A stretch of 64,000 nt of DNA, from positions 108,814 through 172,813 of the forward strand of contig JAJEKV010000101.1 in the NCBI GenBank assembly GCA_021234155.1. Reading direction: 5' to 3'. Within the stretch, counting starts at the first letter, position 1. Each line of letters begins with the position of its first letter. The stretch comes from Isoetes taiwanensis (Eukaryota; Streptophyta; Lycopodiopsida; Isoetales; Isoetaceae). The notes under the pieces are model-generated. The model made no database searches. It was not told the DNA's origin and saw only the letters and a program-made list of their open reading frames with translations. Position numbers and translations under genes: made by a program. Shown piece after piece: positions 35,305 through 46,734 of this stretch.

Positions 35305-35400
35305 GCTTAGCTCAGGATCTACCTCGAACCCTGATTCCCAACACATAACCCATTGCTCCGGATCTACCTCGAACCCTGATTCCCAACACATAACCCTAAA
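35305..35400. repeat. 45-46-bp tandem duplication
   Basis: ggatctacctcgaaccctga followed by ttcccaacacataaccc occurs twice in tandem. Confidence 0.8.
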
Positions 35401-35631
35401 ATGGGTTATCTCGAGGCTTGCATGTCTAGCAGATACTACAAGAAAATACAATAATATAATAAATAAAGAAATATATGACATATGGGTCTAAGCCATTGGA
35501 ATTAGGCATCAAAATTGGTTTAAGCGTATGCGCACTCTAGATATACTAATTAGTATATCATATAAAAACCTTAGGAAAAAACGTACAAAAATACAAAAGA
35601 AACCCCCTGTTATTTTGCTACATATTGGTTT

Positions 35632-36250
35632 GTGTGTTAACCCAAAAAAATTCTGGCCCCTTCGGGGCCTTAAGAATTGTCGAACGAACTAGATACATTT
35701 GTAATGATATTATATGTGTCATATGTGTTATTGTAATGGTTTGATACTAACCATGTTATAAATGATGATGTTTATGTTGACATTATGAATGATGTTAATT
35801 ATAGCATACATGTGATGCTATTCTTGCAGTGCGACTCGCATGGAACCAACAACTATAGTTGATACTATTATAGCATTACAAGGACAAAATGCATGATACA
35901 ATGACTATAGCTATAGACTGATGCTACTAGTATTATATATTTACAATGCTATAGAATACGATACTGCAAAAGTCCATGCCATTCAAAAAGTCAAAGATCC
36001 TAGGTCCTAAGCAAGTAGAAGATCCTGCTAATATAAGGAAAAAGATGGCCACATACAAGAATGCCTTAAATATCCAGCACCGTCGTGTTTTTGTGGACTT
36101 AATCTTTTCTGCGTTGACATCTTAGGGAGAGATTCCACTATGGCATTTGGAACTTTACTTTACAAGCAAATGAAGTTTCGACACGTTGGAAAATTAGGAA
36201 CCTTGACATGTTCCACTTTCTTTGGTCTTTAAATGCATATGCCAAGGTAT
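35632..36250. repeat. scattered partial copy of H sequence
   Basis: 35760-36250 is collinear, with gaps, with 30118-30600 in H2 (for example gcaagtagaagatcctgc and gccacata followed by aagaatgcc). A remnant gactcgcatggaaccaacaa at 35826-35849 matches one end of the ATTCTAGAATGGG MITE family, as if a copy had decayed or excised there. Confidence 0.6.
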
Positions 36251-36269
36251 TATCTTAACATATATAATT

Positions 36270-36870
36270 ATTAGGGGGAAGATGCATTTGGCATATTCGG
36301 TAGATGCTTTCGTCCCGCAAAAGTTGTATTTAATGTTTTTCTCAAGTCCGACGCCGTGACCACTGATGCCGCCAGCAAACGCAAATCTGTGGCAAACCAT
36401 ACACGTTATGATCTCACCACGAGACACTGTGTCTGTTTTAGGGCAAATGCCCTCATCTATCCGCCGGAGGATGCAGCACAGCGGCGATACTCATTCTTTG
36501 TGGGATTGGACTGGCAGATCATTGAGGTATTTATCGCATAAGCCTTTAGATTCCTGTAAGAAATTTTGTTGCAAACAAGTGAGTTTTGATCATCTCGTCA
36601 CTGGAATCTATCATGCTTCTTCCTTCCTTATTTAACGTCTCAAGCATCCGCCATGGTCACTCGCCTTACTTAAGCCTATATGTATGACTATGAGTACAAA
36701 AATGCAGGGCTTATTTCTCAAGCACCGAATACCATGCCTTTCCAGACATGAAGCACAACCAATGGAATACTTCTCTTCTTTTTAATGTTCTGGAAGTCCT
36801 GCTTATGAATGCAGTCAAGTTTGTTCCCTTGGGGTATATGCAACTGGTAGCCTATAAAATTTGTTCTGTA
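36270..36870 (+). pseudogene. two exon-like fragments of an unrecognised protein
   Basis: 36275-36528 is open without an ATG (GIFGRCFRPAKVVFNVFLKS, later CVCFRANALIYPPEDAAQRR and WQIIE) and ends at a possible donor GAG/GTATTT. The second piece, about 36716-36860, reads YFSSTEYHAFPDMKHNQWNT then VLEVLLMNAVKFVPLGYMQL. Composition is convincingly protein-like, but I see no start, no further exons and no recognised family. It may be a gene fragment carried by a transposon or the relic of a host gene. Confidence 0.35.
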
Positions 36871-37973
36871 AAGACCATATGAAGGTTTTGGCTCCATTTT
36901 TTGCTTAAAGTTGGGCTATAAGCATTCGATTTGATGATCAGTTAGCAAGATATATGAAATGTTTAGCAAGCCTGCTTAACCCAAGGATGGGCATTTCTTA
37001 CAATTCTAGCATGTTACGTTCGTCAATAAATGTGGCATCCTTCATGTGCTGTTGGTTGCATTACTTCAAATTAGAAAATAGTAGATAGCCCAAAAGAAGA
37101 AGTCTGCCTTGTGAAAACAAGGTGAGTTTAGTAATATTTCCATTGCTTTGGTGTTGTGCATTTGGAAAATTTATACAGTGGACTGCAAATGCTAGACAGG
37201 GATTATATGCGGAGAGATAATAGATTTGCAGATCTCAACCAAATTAGCTGACTTTATTGTTGTCCAAAACAATGAAACAATGGATACTAGTGCTCGAGCA
37301 GTGTAGATGGGCTTATGTGCTGGTTCTTGGTGTACTTATTAAGTCTAGCTTAAGCTGCACATAAAAAGCCAGAGCAGCTCATAATGCAACAGCACATGCT
37401 TCATTTTGTATTTTGTGGAATATAAAATATCACTGGATAAAGTATGCAATTGCTATTATCTGTATTTACAGTACAAAAGTCGTAAACCAGCTGAGATATT
37501 TCGGTGGTCATCTAGAAACTATTGCTTCTCAAGGTGCCACAACGTGTTGTATTGGCGGATGAGCTGACATGTTGCTACACATACTGCAGTAACTTATTGG
37601 GGGATCCCAAAATGGTCAGCAAAGGGTTTCTTAGCTAGATGAAAATTACAGAGCAGAACACTTTTACAATTTCGAGTTTCTATTTTGAAACATCTGTTTA
37701 CTGGTTCTATATCCCCATATGCCCCAACTCTGCACTTTCACATTGCAATAGTTGAAGTTAAACCTTGACAACTTAAACATTTGATGTGTGTTAAATATGT
37801 CAATGTCCATTGTTTATGCACAAATCAAAGATGAAGTTAATGTGCGATCAATTGCACTGTAAATTTCATCATTTCTAATGCCTTAGAATCATCTGCACAT
37901 TATATGGCACAGTATACAAATTGCATATTTCAAAAAGTGTTAATAAATGTTGTGGAATATTAATGTACTGTCG

Positions 37974-38040
37974 AAGTTCTAGATTTCATATGTCTAAGTT
38001 CTAGATTTCATATGTTTAAGTTGTACATTTCATATGTTAA
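37974..38040. repeat. 22-bp tandem repeat, three units
   Basis: aagttctagatttcatatgt (plus two bases) twice, then a diverged third unit aagttgtacatttcatatgt. Confidence 0.85.
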
Positions 38041-38576
38041 ACTTATTTACGGCTTGACTTATCTAGGAAAATTTTGAGGAACCCCAAGGGGAATTGAAAT
38101 CTTGAATAAGCTAACGCAATGCAAAGGTGCTGTGAGGGGAATATGACAACAATCATGGAGATTTTAGTCTCAAACCTTAAGGCTAGTCTCAACTTTAGAA
38201 CTTAATAGCTTGATTTTTAAATTTCTCAAATTCCAAGGTCGAATTAGATACTGGATGAACCGTTGGAAGACTAACGAAATCTTGATAGAATCTCGACAAA
38301 TCTTGCAATAACAAACCACTTGAAGAATTTGGAGGAATCTAGGAGAATTTTGATAAAGTATGGGAAATCTGAAGGGAATCTTAGGGAAAATTAAGAGGAT
38401 CTAGGGGAGTCTTGGGGAATTCAGTCCCAAACGATATATTTTGTAGCTAGCCTCAAATTTTAGATTTTTGATGTCATAATTTTTAAATATCTTTGCATCG
38501 CAAGGATGTCCAGAATTGAGATCTATTCGACTTAGCACAAAATTTCTTTTGCAGCAAGTTGGAGAAGAGAAATGTT

Positions 38577-38600
38577 CGCGGCGGCCGCAAGGCCGCCGCG
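38577..38600. repeat. perfect GC hairpin with GCAA loop
   Basis: CGCGGCGGCC, loop GCAA, GGCCGCCGCG. The 10-bp all-GC stem sits in AT-rich DNA. An outer AGAAAT...ATTTCT pairing extends the foldback after a short interruption. Confidence 0.85.
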
Positions 38601-39458
38601 ATAAATTTCTTGTTATTTTAACTATTATTTTACAGCCGATAATCCATGTCCTTTAAAAAATAAAATACAAACACTTGTCTCTTATCCTCATGTGAAAGAA
38701 AAAGTTATGATCCCATTCTTGGTATGCTTTCTTTTTATTGAATCTAGGTAAAAAGCATGCAAAAGGAAGATACAAAGAAGTAATATCAAAAGCAATAGAT
38801 TGTATTCAATAATATAACCATGTATACATGTAGAAAAGGTAATCTAAAAACTTCGATAAAAGGGAGATATTAAAAGAGAGAGCAATGTGGCATCAACACC
38901 CCTACAGCATTGGTCTCTCAACAAAAGAGAACAAAGAATACAATTATAAAACACAGTAAGGGGGGGTGCCCATGAACGGGGCACTTATGACAAAAACATC
39001 AATTTTAGGAGGCCAATCTTGGTTGGATTAACTGTAACTTGATCAATAACGGTGCTCCAAGACTTGCTGCACACGAACATGTAAAATTTTCAGCGAACTT
39101 GATTCATTTGCTATAAAATTTTTGAGCAGAAAGCAAGGGGTGTTTTAGTACCCAAATGGGTATATCAGCGGTGATAGTGATTTGGTGCACAATACATCCT
39201 AAATAGTGCAACTAGTTTCTCTCAACGGTGAGTTGCAGATCCTTAATGGTGCTCAGCTTGTTCTATATGGTGCATTTAGTTGCCCTCGATGGTGCACAGC
39301 AGATCCTCAAGGGTTCTTGGCTGTCCTACAATGGTGAACTGCTCCAACCTGCATAATGACCAAGGATACACCAAACAGAGCCCAAGGATGGGACATCCAA
39401 TGAGCGTGGAATCTAGGCAGAGGCACTATATTTTAGTCTTGAGATTTTAGTGCCACGT

Positions 39459-39468
39459 CTATAAAAGA
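39459..39468 (+). promoter_or_regulatory. TATA box of the receptor-kinase gene
   Basis: CTATAAAAG lies about 40 bases before the first ATG, within ccacgtctataaaagacgcg. A second, weaker TATATAC sits near 39596-39603 after a CT-rich leader, so two start regions are possible. Confidence 0.5.
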
Positions 39469-39505
39469 CGCGTGTAGTGGAATCTCACCCTTAAAGCCAT
39501 ATGAA

Positions 39506-42049
39506 ATGAAAAAAAAAGAAACACGGTGTTCCTTGCTCCTTCCTCCTTCACTGCTCCTCACTGCCGGGACTTTAAATACTCAAACTCTCTCTCCTCTATA
39601 TACAACTTTGGATCTCATGTGTTCTGCTTTGTCAATGGCTTTCTTCTTATTCTCCTTTCTATTAATCAAAGCAGCAGCAGCAGCCACTAGTACGTCATCC
39701 TATATCTCCCATCAAAAACTCAGTTGGTCCGTGAGGGACACTGAAGACGACCATACAACGCTGGGCAATGGAAGGAGTTACAACTTTCTTCTTACTTCTA
39801 ATTCTAGGTCATATCGGTTCGGATTCCTGAGAGATGAGAACAAAGAAGTGGCACAATTATCCATTGTGGCATGGGATTCTGTTATAACAGACATAGCTGA
39901 CATTATATGGCAGGTAGATAAGAAAGTTGCCAGAAATGCTACACTGCTAGTCCAGAATGATGGAAGCATTGTTCTCTTAAATGAGAAGAATGAGCCAGTT
40001 TGGTCTATAAAGACTTCAGGAACAGCAGACACAATCTGGTTAACTGATTATGGAGCCCTGGAACTAAGGGACTCGGGAAACATGACAACATGGAGCAGCT
40101 TTCTCAGCCCTACGAACAAGCTTGTGTGTGGCCAAGTTCTGCAGCAGGGGATGAAGCTTGAGAATGAAGAATATGCCCTGAATGTGGACCACACAGCAGC
40201 AGTTTTGCGTTATCAGGGACATCCTTATCATATATGGAGAAATGCAAACGCCTCTAATTTCTTGGCTTTTTGTTGCTGCAATTATACAGCCACAGCCACT
40301 CTGGGACTACGTTCTGACATGGCTAGTTTTTCTAAGAGCAGGTCATACTTGGAAAAAGACTTGCAGTGTAAGGAATCTGATGTGCCATCCATGCTAAGCT
40401 TACGAATTGATCAGGAATACGTTGCAGTGGCAACTCTGGGGTCTGATGGAATCATCACTGCTACAAGGTTGTTGGGACATGCTTCTACTTTTCAAGGTAA
40501 TGAATCTTGTGACCTGCCTAATGTTTGTGGCCAATATGGTATTTGTAATATTTCTAGTCCTTACCATTCTTGTAGCTGCCCTTTGAACTCCTCCTATTTC
40601 ATCTACAAAGAGGGGTCCGATACGACCTCAGGTTGCCATTTTGCAACCACATATGCATTAAATGGCAGGTGTGAAATCCTAAACCAGAGTGGGATTGATT
40701 ACTATGAAACTGAATTTGTCAACCCTGACATAACGGTACCTACAAAAGAAAGTTGTAGCATGGCTTGTTTGACTAATTCTACTTGTGCAGTTGCATTTTA
40801 TCAACAGCCTACAAATTCATGCTTTCTCATGAATAACATATCTAGCCTTAAGTATGCAAATGATTCCTACATTGCTTTTTTCAAATTATGCAAGCCATTC
40901 AGTCCTCCTGGTGATCCTTCTAAATATAACACTGCAGTCATCACAGCCACATCTACTGCAGCATTTTGCTTTGTACTCTTTGTTGTCGCTGTCACAGTCT
41001 ACTGGAAAGTTAAAAGAATGCAAAAAGAAGAGGATGAAGATGAGATTTTGACATCATATTTATCAGAGACAACTCTGAAAAGGTTCACCATAAGGGAACT
41101 TGAAGAAATAACAAGCTCATTTGGGGAGAAGCTTGGAATGGGGGCCTTCGGGACCGTGTACAAGGGTGTGCTGCCTAATAAAAACTTTGTTGCAGTGAAG
41201 AGCCTAAATGGACCAACACAAGAAGCAAAGGACTTCTATGCAGAGGTGTCAGTGCTGAGCAGAGTGAGACACTTCAATCTGGTCCAACTGCTAGGATTTT
41301 GCAGCAAAATGTCAAAAAGGACACTGGTATACGAATATTTGGCAAATGGCTCTCTTGATCAATGGTTGTTTGGGAAAAAGCAGCCATTCTTGAGCTGGGG
41401 TACAAGAATGGAAATTGCTATTGGATCAGCAAAAGGCATGGCATATCTGCATGAGGAATGTGCTGAAAAGATTCTCCACTTGGATGTGAAGCCTCAAAAT
41501 ATACTCTTGGATGAAAACTTCTGCCCAAAGGTAGCAGATTTTGGCCTCTCACAACTCATTGACAGAGATGAAAATAACTTTTTTATGACAACAATATGTG
41601 GAACACCTGGCTATTTGGCACCAGAAATGATCACAGGAGAAGCAGGTGTGAAGAGTGATGTTTATAGTTTTGGAGTAGTCCTATTGGAAATTCTTACTGG
41701 GTCTAGGCCCATCGAACCAAAGGGTGAAGATTTTTGGGACTATAGTAGCTATGACAATGTTGTTTCTACTCTTGTGGATGGCAAGTTAGAAGGTTCATTT
41801 AATTTGGTGGAAGCCAAAAGGATTCTCAAGGTGGCTGCCCTTTGTATCAATTATGAGCCTCAACTTAGGCCTTCCATGTCTTCAGTTGTTCAGATGCTAG
41901 AGGGAAACATTGACATTCCTCAATTCGTCAATGCCCCTCAATTCTTTCCCAAACTCAATCCTGAGGTACGCGCTAAGTTAATGAAACTGTTGGAGTCCAG
42001 AATGTCAACATCTTCCTATTCTATGACCATGGGTAGGAAGTGTCAATGA
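39506..42049 (+). CDS. G-type lectin S-receptor-like serine/threonine kinase, single exon
   Basis: 847 codons from the first ATG. Codons 38 (39617) and 44 (39635) are likelier starts, because the best signal peptide is MAFFLFSFLLIKAAAAA and the DNA before it is CT-rich like a leader. Order: bulb-type lectin domain (about 65-210), EGF-like Cys cluster (CDLPNVCGQYGIC, about 335-360), PAN/apple domain (about 390-467), membrane helix (about 475-502) and protein kinase (about 530-800). Kinase motifs are GMGAFGTVYKG, VAVKSLN, HLDVKPQN near 656, DFGLS near 679 and GTPGYLAPE near 700. The residue before the catalytic Asp is Leu, so it is a non-RD kinase, as in SD2-type lectin kinases linked to immune-type signalling. 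All key catalytic residues are present. It is a plasma-membrane receptor; the ligand is unknown. The C-tail is short. The only intact gene in the window, and the relative of the dead chimeric copy at 8477. Confidence 0.93.
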   Translation: MKKKETRCSLLLPPSLLLTAGTLNTQTLSPLYTTLDLMCSALSMAFFLFSFLLIKAAAAATSTSSYISHQKLSWSVRDTEDDHTTLGNGRSYNFLLTSNSRSYRFGFLRDENKEVAQLSIVAWDSVITDIADIIWQVDKKVARNATLLVQNDGSIVLLNEKNEPVWSIKTSGTADTIWLTDYGALELRDSGNMTTWSSFLSPTNKLVCGQVLQQGMKLENEEYALNVDHTAAVLRYQGHPYHIWRNANASNFLAFCCCNYTATATLGLRSDMASFSKSRSYLEKDLQCKESDVPSMLSLRIDQEYVAVATLGSDGIITATRLLGHASTFQGNESCDLPNVCGQYGICNISSPYHSCSCPLNSSYFIYKEGSDTTSGCHFATTYALNGRCEILNQSGIDYYETEFVNPDITVPTKESCSMACLTNSTCAVAFYQQPTNSCFLMNNISSLKYANDSYIAFFKLCKPFSPPGDPSKYNTAVITATSTAAFCFVLFVVAVTVYWKVKRMQKEEDEDEILTSYLSETTLKRFTIRELEEITSSFGEKLGMGAFGTVYKGVLPNKNFVAVKSLNGPTQEAKDFYAEVSVLSRVRHFNLVQLLGFCSKMSKRTLVYEYLANGSLDQWLFGKKQPFLSWGTRMEIAIGSAKGMAYLHEECAEKILHLDVKPQNILLDENFCPKVADFGLSQLIDRDENNFFMTTICGTPGYLAPEMITGEAGVKSDVYSFGVVLLEILTGSRPIEPKGEDFWDYSSYDNVVSTLVDGKLEGSFNLVEAKRILKVAALCINYEPQLRPSMSSVVQMLEGNIDIPQFVNAPQFFPKLNPEVRAKLMKLLESRMSTSSYSMTMGRKCQ

Positions 42050-42721
42050 TGGATCTTGTTAGATTAAGTCTCTAGCCTCCAACGTTGGAATGCTTTGGAT
42101 TTCGAAATGATCAATCTTATGTATAATAAACTATGTTTTAGTTGCCGTTGAGATGAAGAGCTTGATTCATTACTAGTGAAAATTCATAAATTTGTCTCAA
42201 TGTTGAGGTGTTATGGCACATATGTCATGGTATTGAGTCCATATTGAGGAAAATTAAATTGCGGGGCATTAATGCACATTATTCTCTACAAAACTTTAGC
42301 ACAAGGCTAAGAAAAGAGCATTGTAGGGTACTAATGCAATCCCGTCGCTTAAATTTTTATAGAAACAAAGGTATATAAAAATACTTCATCTCGATAGGAA
42401 TAGGACATCTCAAACTTAAGCAGAGCATGTCGAATCAAATACTTGAATAATAGGACAAACTTCAATTTAACTAGAAGTGAAAATTTTTAATAAATAGAAT
42501 TAACCACAGGAATAGCACTCATTGTAGCCATAGAAGGATTTCAAAATTGATGGAAAACGAAAAAACAGGAAAAAAGGGAGGGAAGAGAGAGAAGAAAGTT
42601 CTAAGAAATTTTAATTATACACAGGAGATTTGCAGAATATTTCTAGAAAAATGTCCAAATCAATTCATTGGCCAATTTAGCCTATGATGCAAGTGGACAA
42701 TTCTATACCTCTGGCTCAATA
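42050..42721. repeat. 3-prime flank of the receptor kinase, duplicated
   Basis: Collinear with 9674-10332. It includes TATAATAAACTATG (42121-42134), a possible polyadenylation region shared by both copies. Confidence 0.8.
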
Positions 42722-44245
42722 GTGAGAAATTGCATCTAAAATTGCTTGATGATCGGTTTGAATATTTCCTAAATTGAAAAGAATAGAATTGAATGGATTT
42801 TTAGGGTAAAAGCATGAAAAGTCATCGCACAAGCATGTACGAATTTGAAGCATGAAATGCATACTAAAAGTACCTAATGTCATGCATGATTGTCCATTTC
42901 AATACATTAGCATTTTGGCTTTTTTACTTTAGTTGATTAGCTCCAGCTATTGTAGGGAGTCTTGCTAGGGTTCTTCACAAGAATAGAGTCCCTATGTACA
43001 TAGCTATCTAGAAGGTACAAGCAATGCAAGAAAGATTAGGCAAGTCTTCAAAGACCGATTCACGACCCTCAGGTTGTCATTGTACATTGTGTCAGCTCCC
43101 CATTAGAGATTTTTGATTTGCTTCTTTGGGTTTCTACACATGAGAGCAACAACTTATGAGGTGTCCATTAATTTCAGGGGTTTGTATCATCCAAGTCCTA
43201 ATGCTTCAAGAGCTCATGTTGATAGGATTTCGATGACAATTCCAAAAGCTGTGATAATATTGTTCTAATATCCAAAATTTGATAGCAAATCAGTATATTA
43301 AGCTCTTATATTTAAAACACCACTATGTAATTTATTTATAGAAATTTATTTACCTAACCATCTCTTAAAAATAGGAGACATTGGCAAGGTTTGAACCCAT
43401 GACCACTTCTTCAGATTATCTAAAAGAACTTCTCTCCAGATTTCCTTTTTTTTGATACATTTCATGTTTTTCACCATGCTTCTTCAATGTATTTATGGAC
43501 TATAAAATAACTCAAATATTAACTTAATGTTATGCACATTCCAGTTTCACTAAATAAATGATGCTTTCATATTTTTTTTTTATGGATTTCAAGGTCTATA
43601 AGCAAACATACATATCCACAAGTGTCCACAATATGCTGAACAATTTTTGTAATAATGCAACTTCCATTTAAAGCCTTCATACGAGTTTATAATAGAAAAC
43701 TATCTATGCTTTGCTTTCTTAAATGAACAGCAATATCTCATGCACCAGACTTACTTGTATTCTGATCATATCCTCTAATCATTTAAAACACAACATACCA
43801 ACTATAGAAATAAAAATACATCAGTAAATAAAGTCTTCATGTCCTCTCGATCCATGCATACAAGGATTGCATGGGAAAAGAGAAATGGGACCTACATTCA
43901 ATATATCCAACATTAATCAATGGTAATGGAGAAATGACTGACATGTAAGCTTCAAATCTCTTGGCTCATTGTCCTTTACCCATCTAAGATAATAAGTGAA
44001 CAAAGAAAAGGATTAATTCAATACGGTCATATAACTTGAACAAATATTGCAGTCATACACTATATAATGCATTTAAAGGACCTAGTTCGGATAAACGTCT
44101 TCATTCTCAGCGTCTTCTTCATCAGCAGGTGTGTTTTCCACTATTTCGATGACATCAGATGTTGATGCCTTGCTAGTTTGATTCGTGGCTTGCCCTACTG
44201 ATAGAAATTTAGTAATTCTATTATCATTTTTTCTTATCCCTGTAG
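42722..44245. repeat. large duplicated block, copy H3 (partial)
   Basis: Starts gcatctaaaattgcttgatg and is collinear with H1 1666-3603. A deletion after catgagagc (43149) removes part of the inverted-repeat element. It shows the empty site of the giant transposon (attcaatacggtcat near 44015) and of the first L1. No gene. Confidence 0.85.
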
Positions 44246-45172
44246 TGTGACGTCCCTTGCTCGTATCTGATGCCCCGATCATATAGAACTGAAACTCCCT
44301 CCTGAAAGCGCAAGCTCGCTGCCATGAGGCCATCCACCTATCATGGGGCTCTTGATGGTGAGCAAGAACCTGACGGGGAAGAATGGACGTGCCATTCATC
44401 CCGTCTCCCTCGGGGTCTACCTAGCTACGGAAGGACATCAAACATGAGCACATCCACCTCAAATAATATACATATCCATAATATAACATCTGTAACAATA
44501 ACATCAGTAACATCAAACCCAAGGCTCAGACTCAAGGAGGTCGACTGACAGCTCGAGTCTTCAGAGGTCAAAGCAGACAGAGTTCATAACATGGTCATTG
44601 GATAGTCCACTCCATCCGTCCTTCCTATGCATGGTTTGCAGATAGGCTGATAAGTCTTGGAGCCTGGCCTTAGCCTGTCGGGTGCATAGCCAAAGGGGCT
44701 ACTCCTAGGTTACATCTCCCCAGTTCCTGATGAGGCAGGAGGAGATCACTCCCCTCCAGAAGATGCATGGCAGTTATAGGCGGGCTAGAGAGACACTGCT
44801 CGTCTACGACTTCAACCCCATTGAAGGTGACGCATCATCCAAGAGGTGTCTCGAGAGCCCATACCTTGCCCACACTCAGTGGCTAGCTATTAGGCCTAGC
44901 CCATAGTGTTCTTTGGTAGGCTTTACACACCAGAGGAATCAACTGTAACTGCACAAGTCTTCTTTGTCAGCTGGTCTAGGTCCGTCACCCACAGCCAGGC
45001 GGGCTCTTATGCACAGGCCGCATTAATTGGAAATTAATGAGGCTATCTATCTAGATACATCATCTACTAAGGATTTATGGTCTCTACCCCCTTCCCCAAT
45101 ATACAAGAGTGCGCACAGAGATAGAACATCATCATCCATAGAACTGAAATATAGAATAACGTCTAATCTATC
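44246..45172 (-). repeat. antisense LTR, truncated
   Basis: Read on the minus strand, this matches the last two thirds of the LTR at 45173-46721 in order (for example gtagcccctttggctatgca and gatggagtggactatccaat) and ends at TGTGACGTCCC (44246). H1 and H2 keep only the first 300 bases. It abuts the plus-strand LTR directly. Confidence 0.75.
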
Positions 45173-46721
45173 TGTGACGTTCCAGCATAACATACGATCC
45201 GAATACGTATATTATACTGCCACGTCACACGTACATGTCATCACGACAAGTACTTGAGAGTCGTAAAGGGTTGCACCTAGGGGGCAACCTCGTATGTTGC
45301 GCATGTATATTAAACATATGCAATGAAAACCCCCTTTCCAAGTGGCAATACCCCATTTGGCCCCTTCTAACCTAACCCTAAAAGTTCATATATAAGGAAC
45401 CAAAGGGGAAACCCTAAACCTTTCCCCTTTCTCATTTTGGGTTTCCTCGAGCCATTCCGGCTAAGGCAAGCTGCCATTCCGCATTACAGGCGTCGCTGAG
45501 CTGCTTTTACACATTAGATTCATCAAGGGCAGTTGTCTTCAGCAAGAACGAGAGCATGGACGCGATCTGGAGAGCTGGAGCTAGTGAAGGATCAGGTAAC
45601 TTGTGATTCTATTGTGCAAAGCCGCCTCTTAGCCCGGCAATGAGTTAGGATAGTATGTTAGAATGGGGCCCTATCAGCCTTGTAGATCCTAAGATCACGG
45701 TATGAACGAAAGAACCTACCCTTGTATGTTTAGGTAAGATAGATTAGATCTTATTCAGTATTTCAGTTCTTGATGATGATGATGTTCCATTCTATGCTCT
45801 CCTGTGTATGTGGGAAGGGGGATAGAGGCCCTGAAACCTTCAATAGCAGATGATCCTAGATAACCTCATTAATTCCCATTAATACGGCCCATGTACAAGA
45901 GCCACTTTGATTTGTGGGTGGCGGGGCTAGGCCCGGATGGAACAAGGGGACTTGTCCCATCACCGATCGATCCCTACGGTATGTGTAAAGCCTACTTAGG
46001 GGGTCTAAGCCGGCTAAGGCTTAATGGTTTGCCACTTGCATGTAGGCAAGGCATGAGCTCGACACCTCTTGGGTGATGCGCCACCTTCAATGAGGTTCAA
46101 GTCGAATACGGGCAGTGGCCCTCTAGTCACCTGTGATGGGCATGCATGCCTCTGGAGGGGAGGAGACTCTCCTCCTGCCTCATCGGGATCGGGAGATGCA
46201 ACTTAGCAGTAGCCCCTTTGGCTATGCACCCGGGCAAAGCTACGGTCAGCCCCCAAAACTCTTCAACCAACTCACGCAGTGTGCACGGGGAGGGGCGGAT
46301 GGAGTGGACTACCCTTGACCATGTTCTTATGCCAGCCCAATCCATTTGCCATGAATTTTGTCTGCATTGACTTCTGGAGGTCCAAGCCGTCAGTCGATCC
46401 CCCATGAGTCTGAACCTTGAGTAGGATTTCCCATATGTTGATGCTACTGATGTTGTTATTACATATGTTATGTTGTGGTGTAGTCACCCCTTCGAGGTGA
46501 CTTGTTGCTATATTGATGTCATGTGCTTATGTTTATTCATGCTTCTGCAGCTAAGACGGTCCCGAGGGAAGATGGGGCAAATGACCCATCCATTCTTCCT
46601 CATTGATCTAGTATCTAGGATTGGTGTCAGGTAGATGGCCCCTGTCAGTTTGGGTGCCAGGGGGATGAACTCCGCCTTCTGATACGATGGGAGCATCGTA
46701 GAAGAAGTAGGGGACGTCACA
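45173..46721 (+). repeat. 5-prime LTR of an LTR retrotransposon, about 1.55 kb
   Basis: Begins TGTGACGTTCCAG and ends GGGGACGTCACA, so the ends are an inverted TGTGACGT/ACGTCACA pair obeying the TG...CA rule. It is followed after one base by a tRNA-Met primer-binding site. A TATATAAGG box is at 45388-45396. The left end is set by the terminal motif and by the break in antisense similarity. No matching 3-prime LTR was found in the window. Confidence 0.6.
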
Positions 46722-46722
46722 G

Positions 46723-46734
46723 TGGTATCAGAGC
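46723..46734 (+). promoter_or_regulatory. primer-binding site for initiator tRNA-Met
   Basis: TGGTATCAGAGC is complementary to the 3-prime end of plant initiator tRNA-Met and lies one base after the LTR. A perfect hairpin (GATCTTGG, TAGA, CCAAGATC; 46737-46756) follows immediately. Confidence 0.85.

Larger units (their letters stand above)
36870..39440. other. AT-rich intergenic region upstream of the receptor kinase
   Basis: No coding signal. It contains a 22-bp tandem triplet (37974-38040), a stretch of degenerate GGGAATCTTG/AAATCTTGATAG repeats (38260-38420), a GC-rich hairpin (38577-38600), and about 60 bases (38630-38690) matching 30620-30690 of H2. Confidence 0.6.

Noticed and set aside
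39506-39616. Codons 1-37 as a definite part of the receptor kinase
   Set aside because: The CT-rich DNA and the better signal peptide at codon 44 suggest this is leader. I kept the longer frame but do not claim this part is translated.
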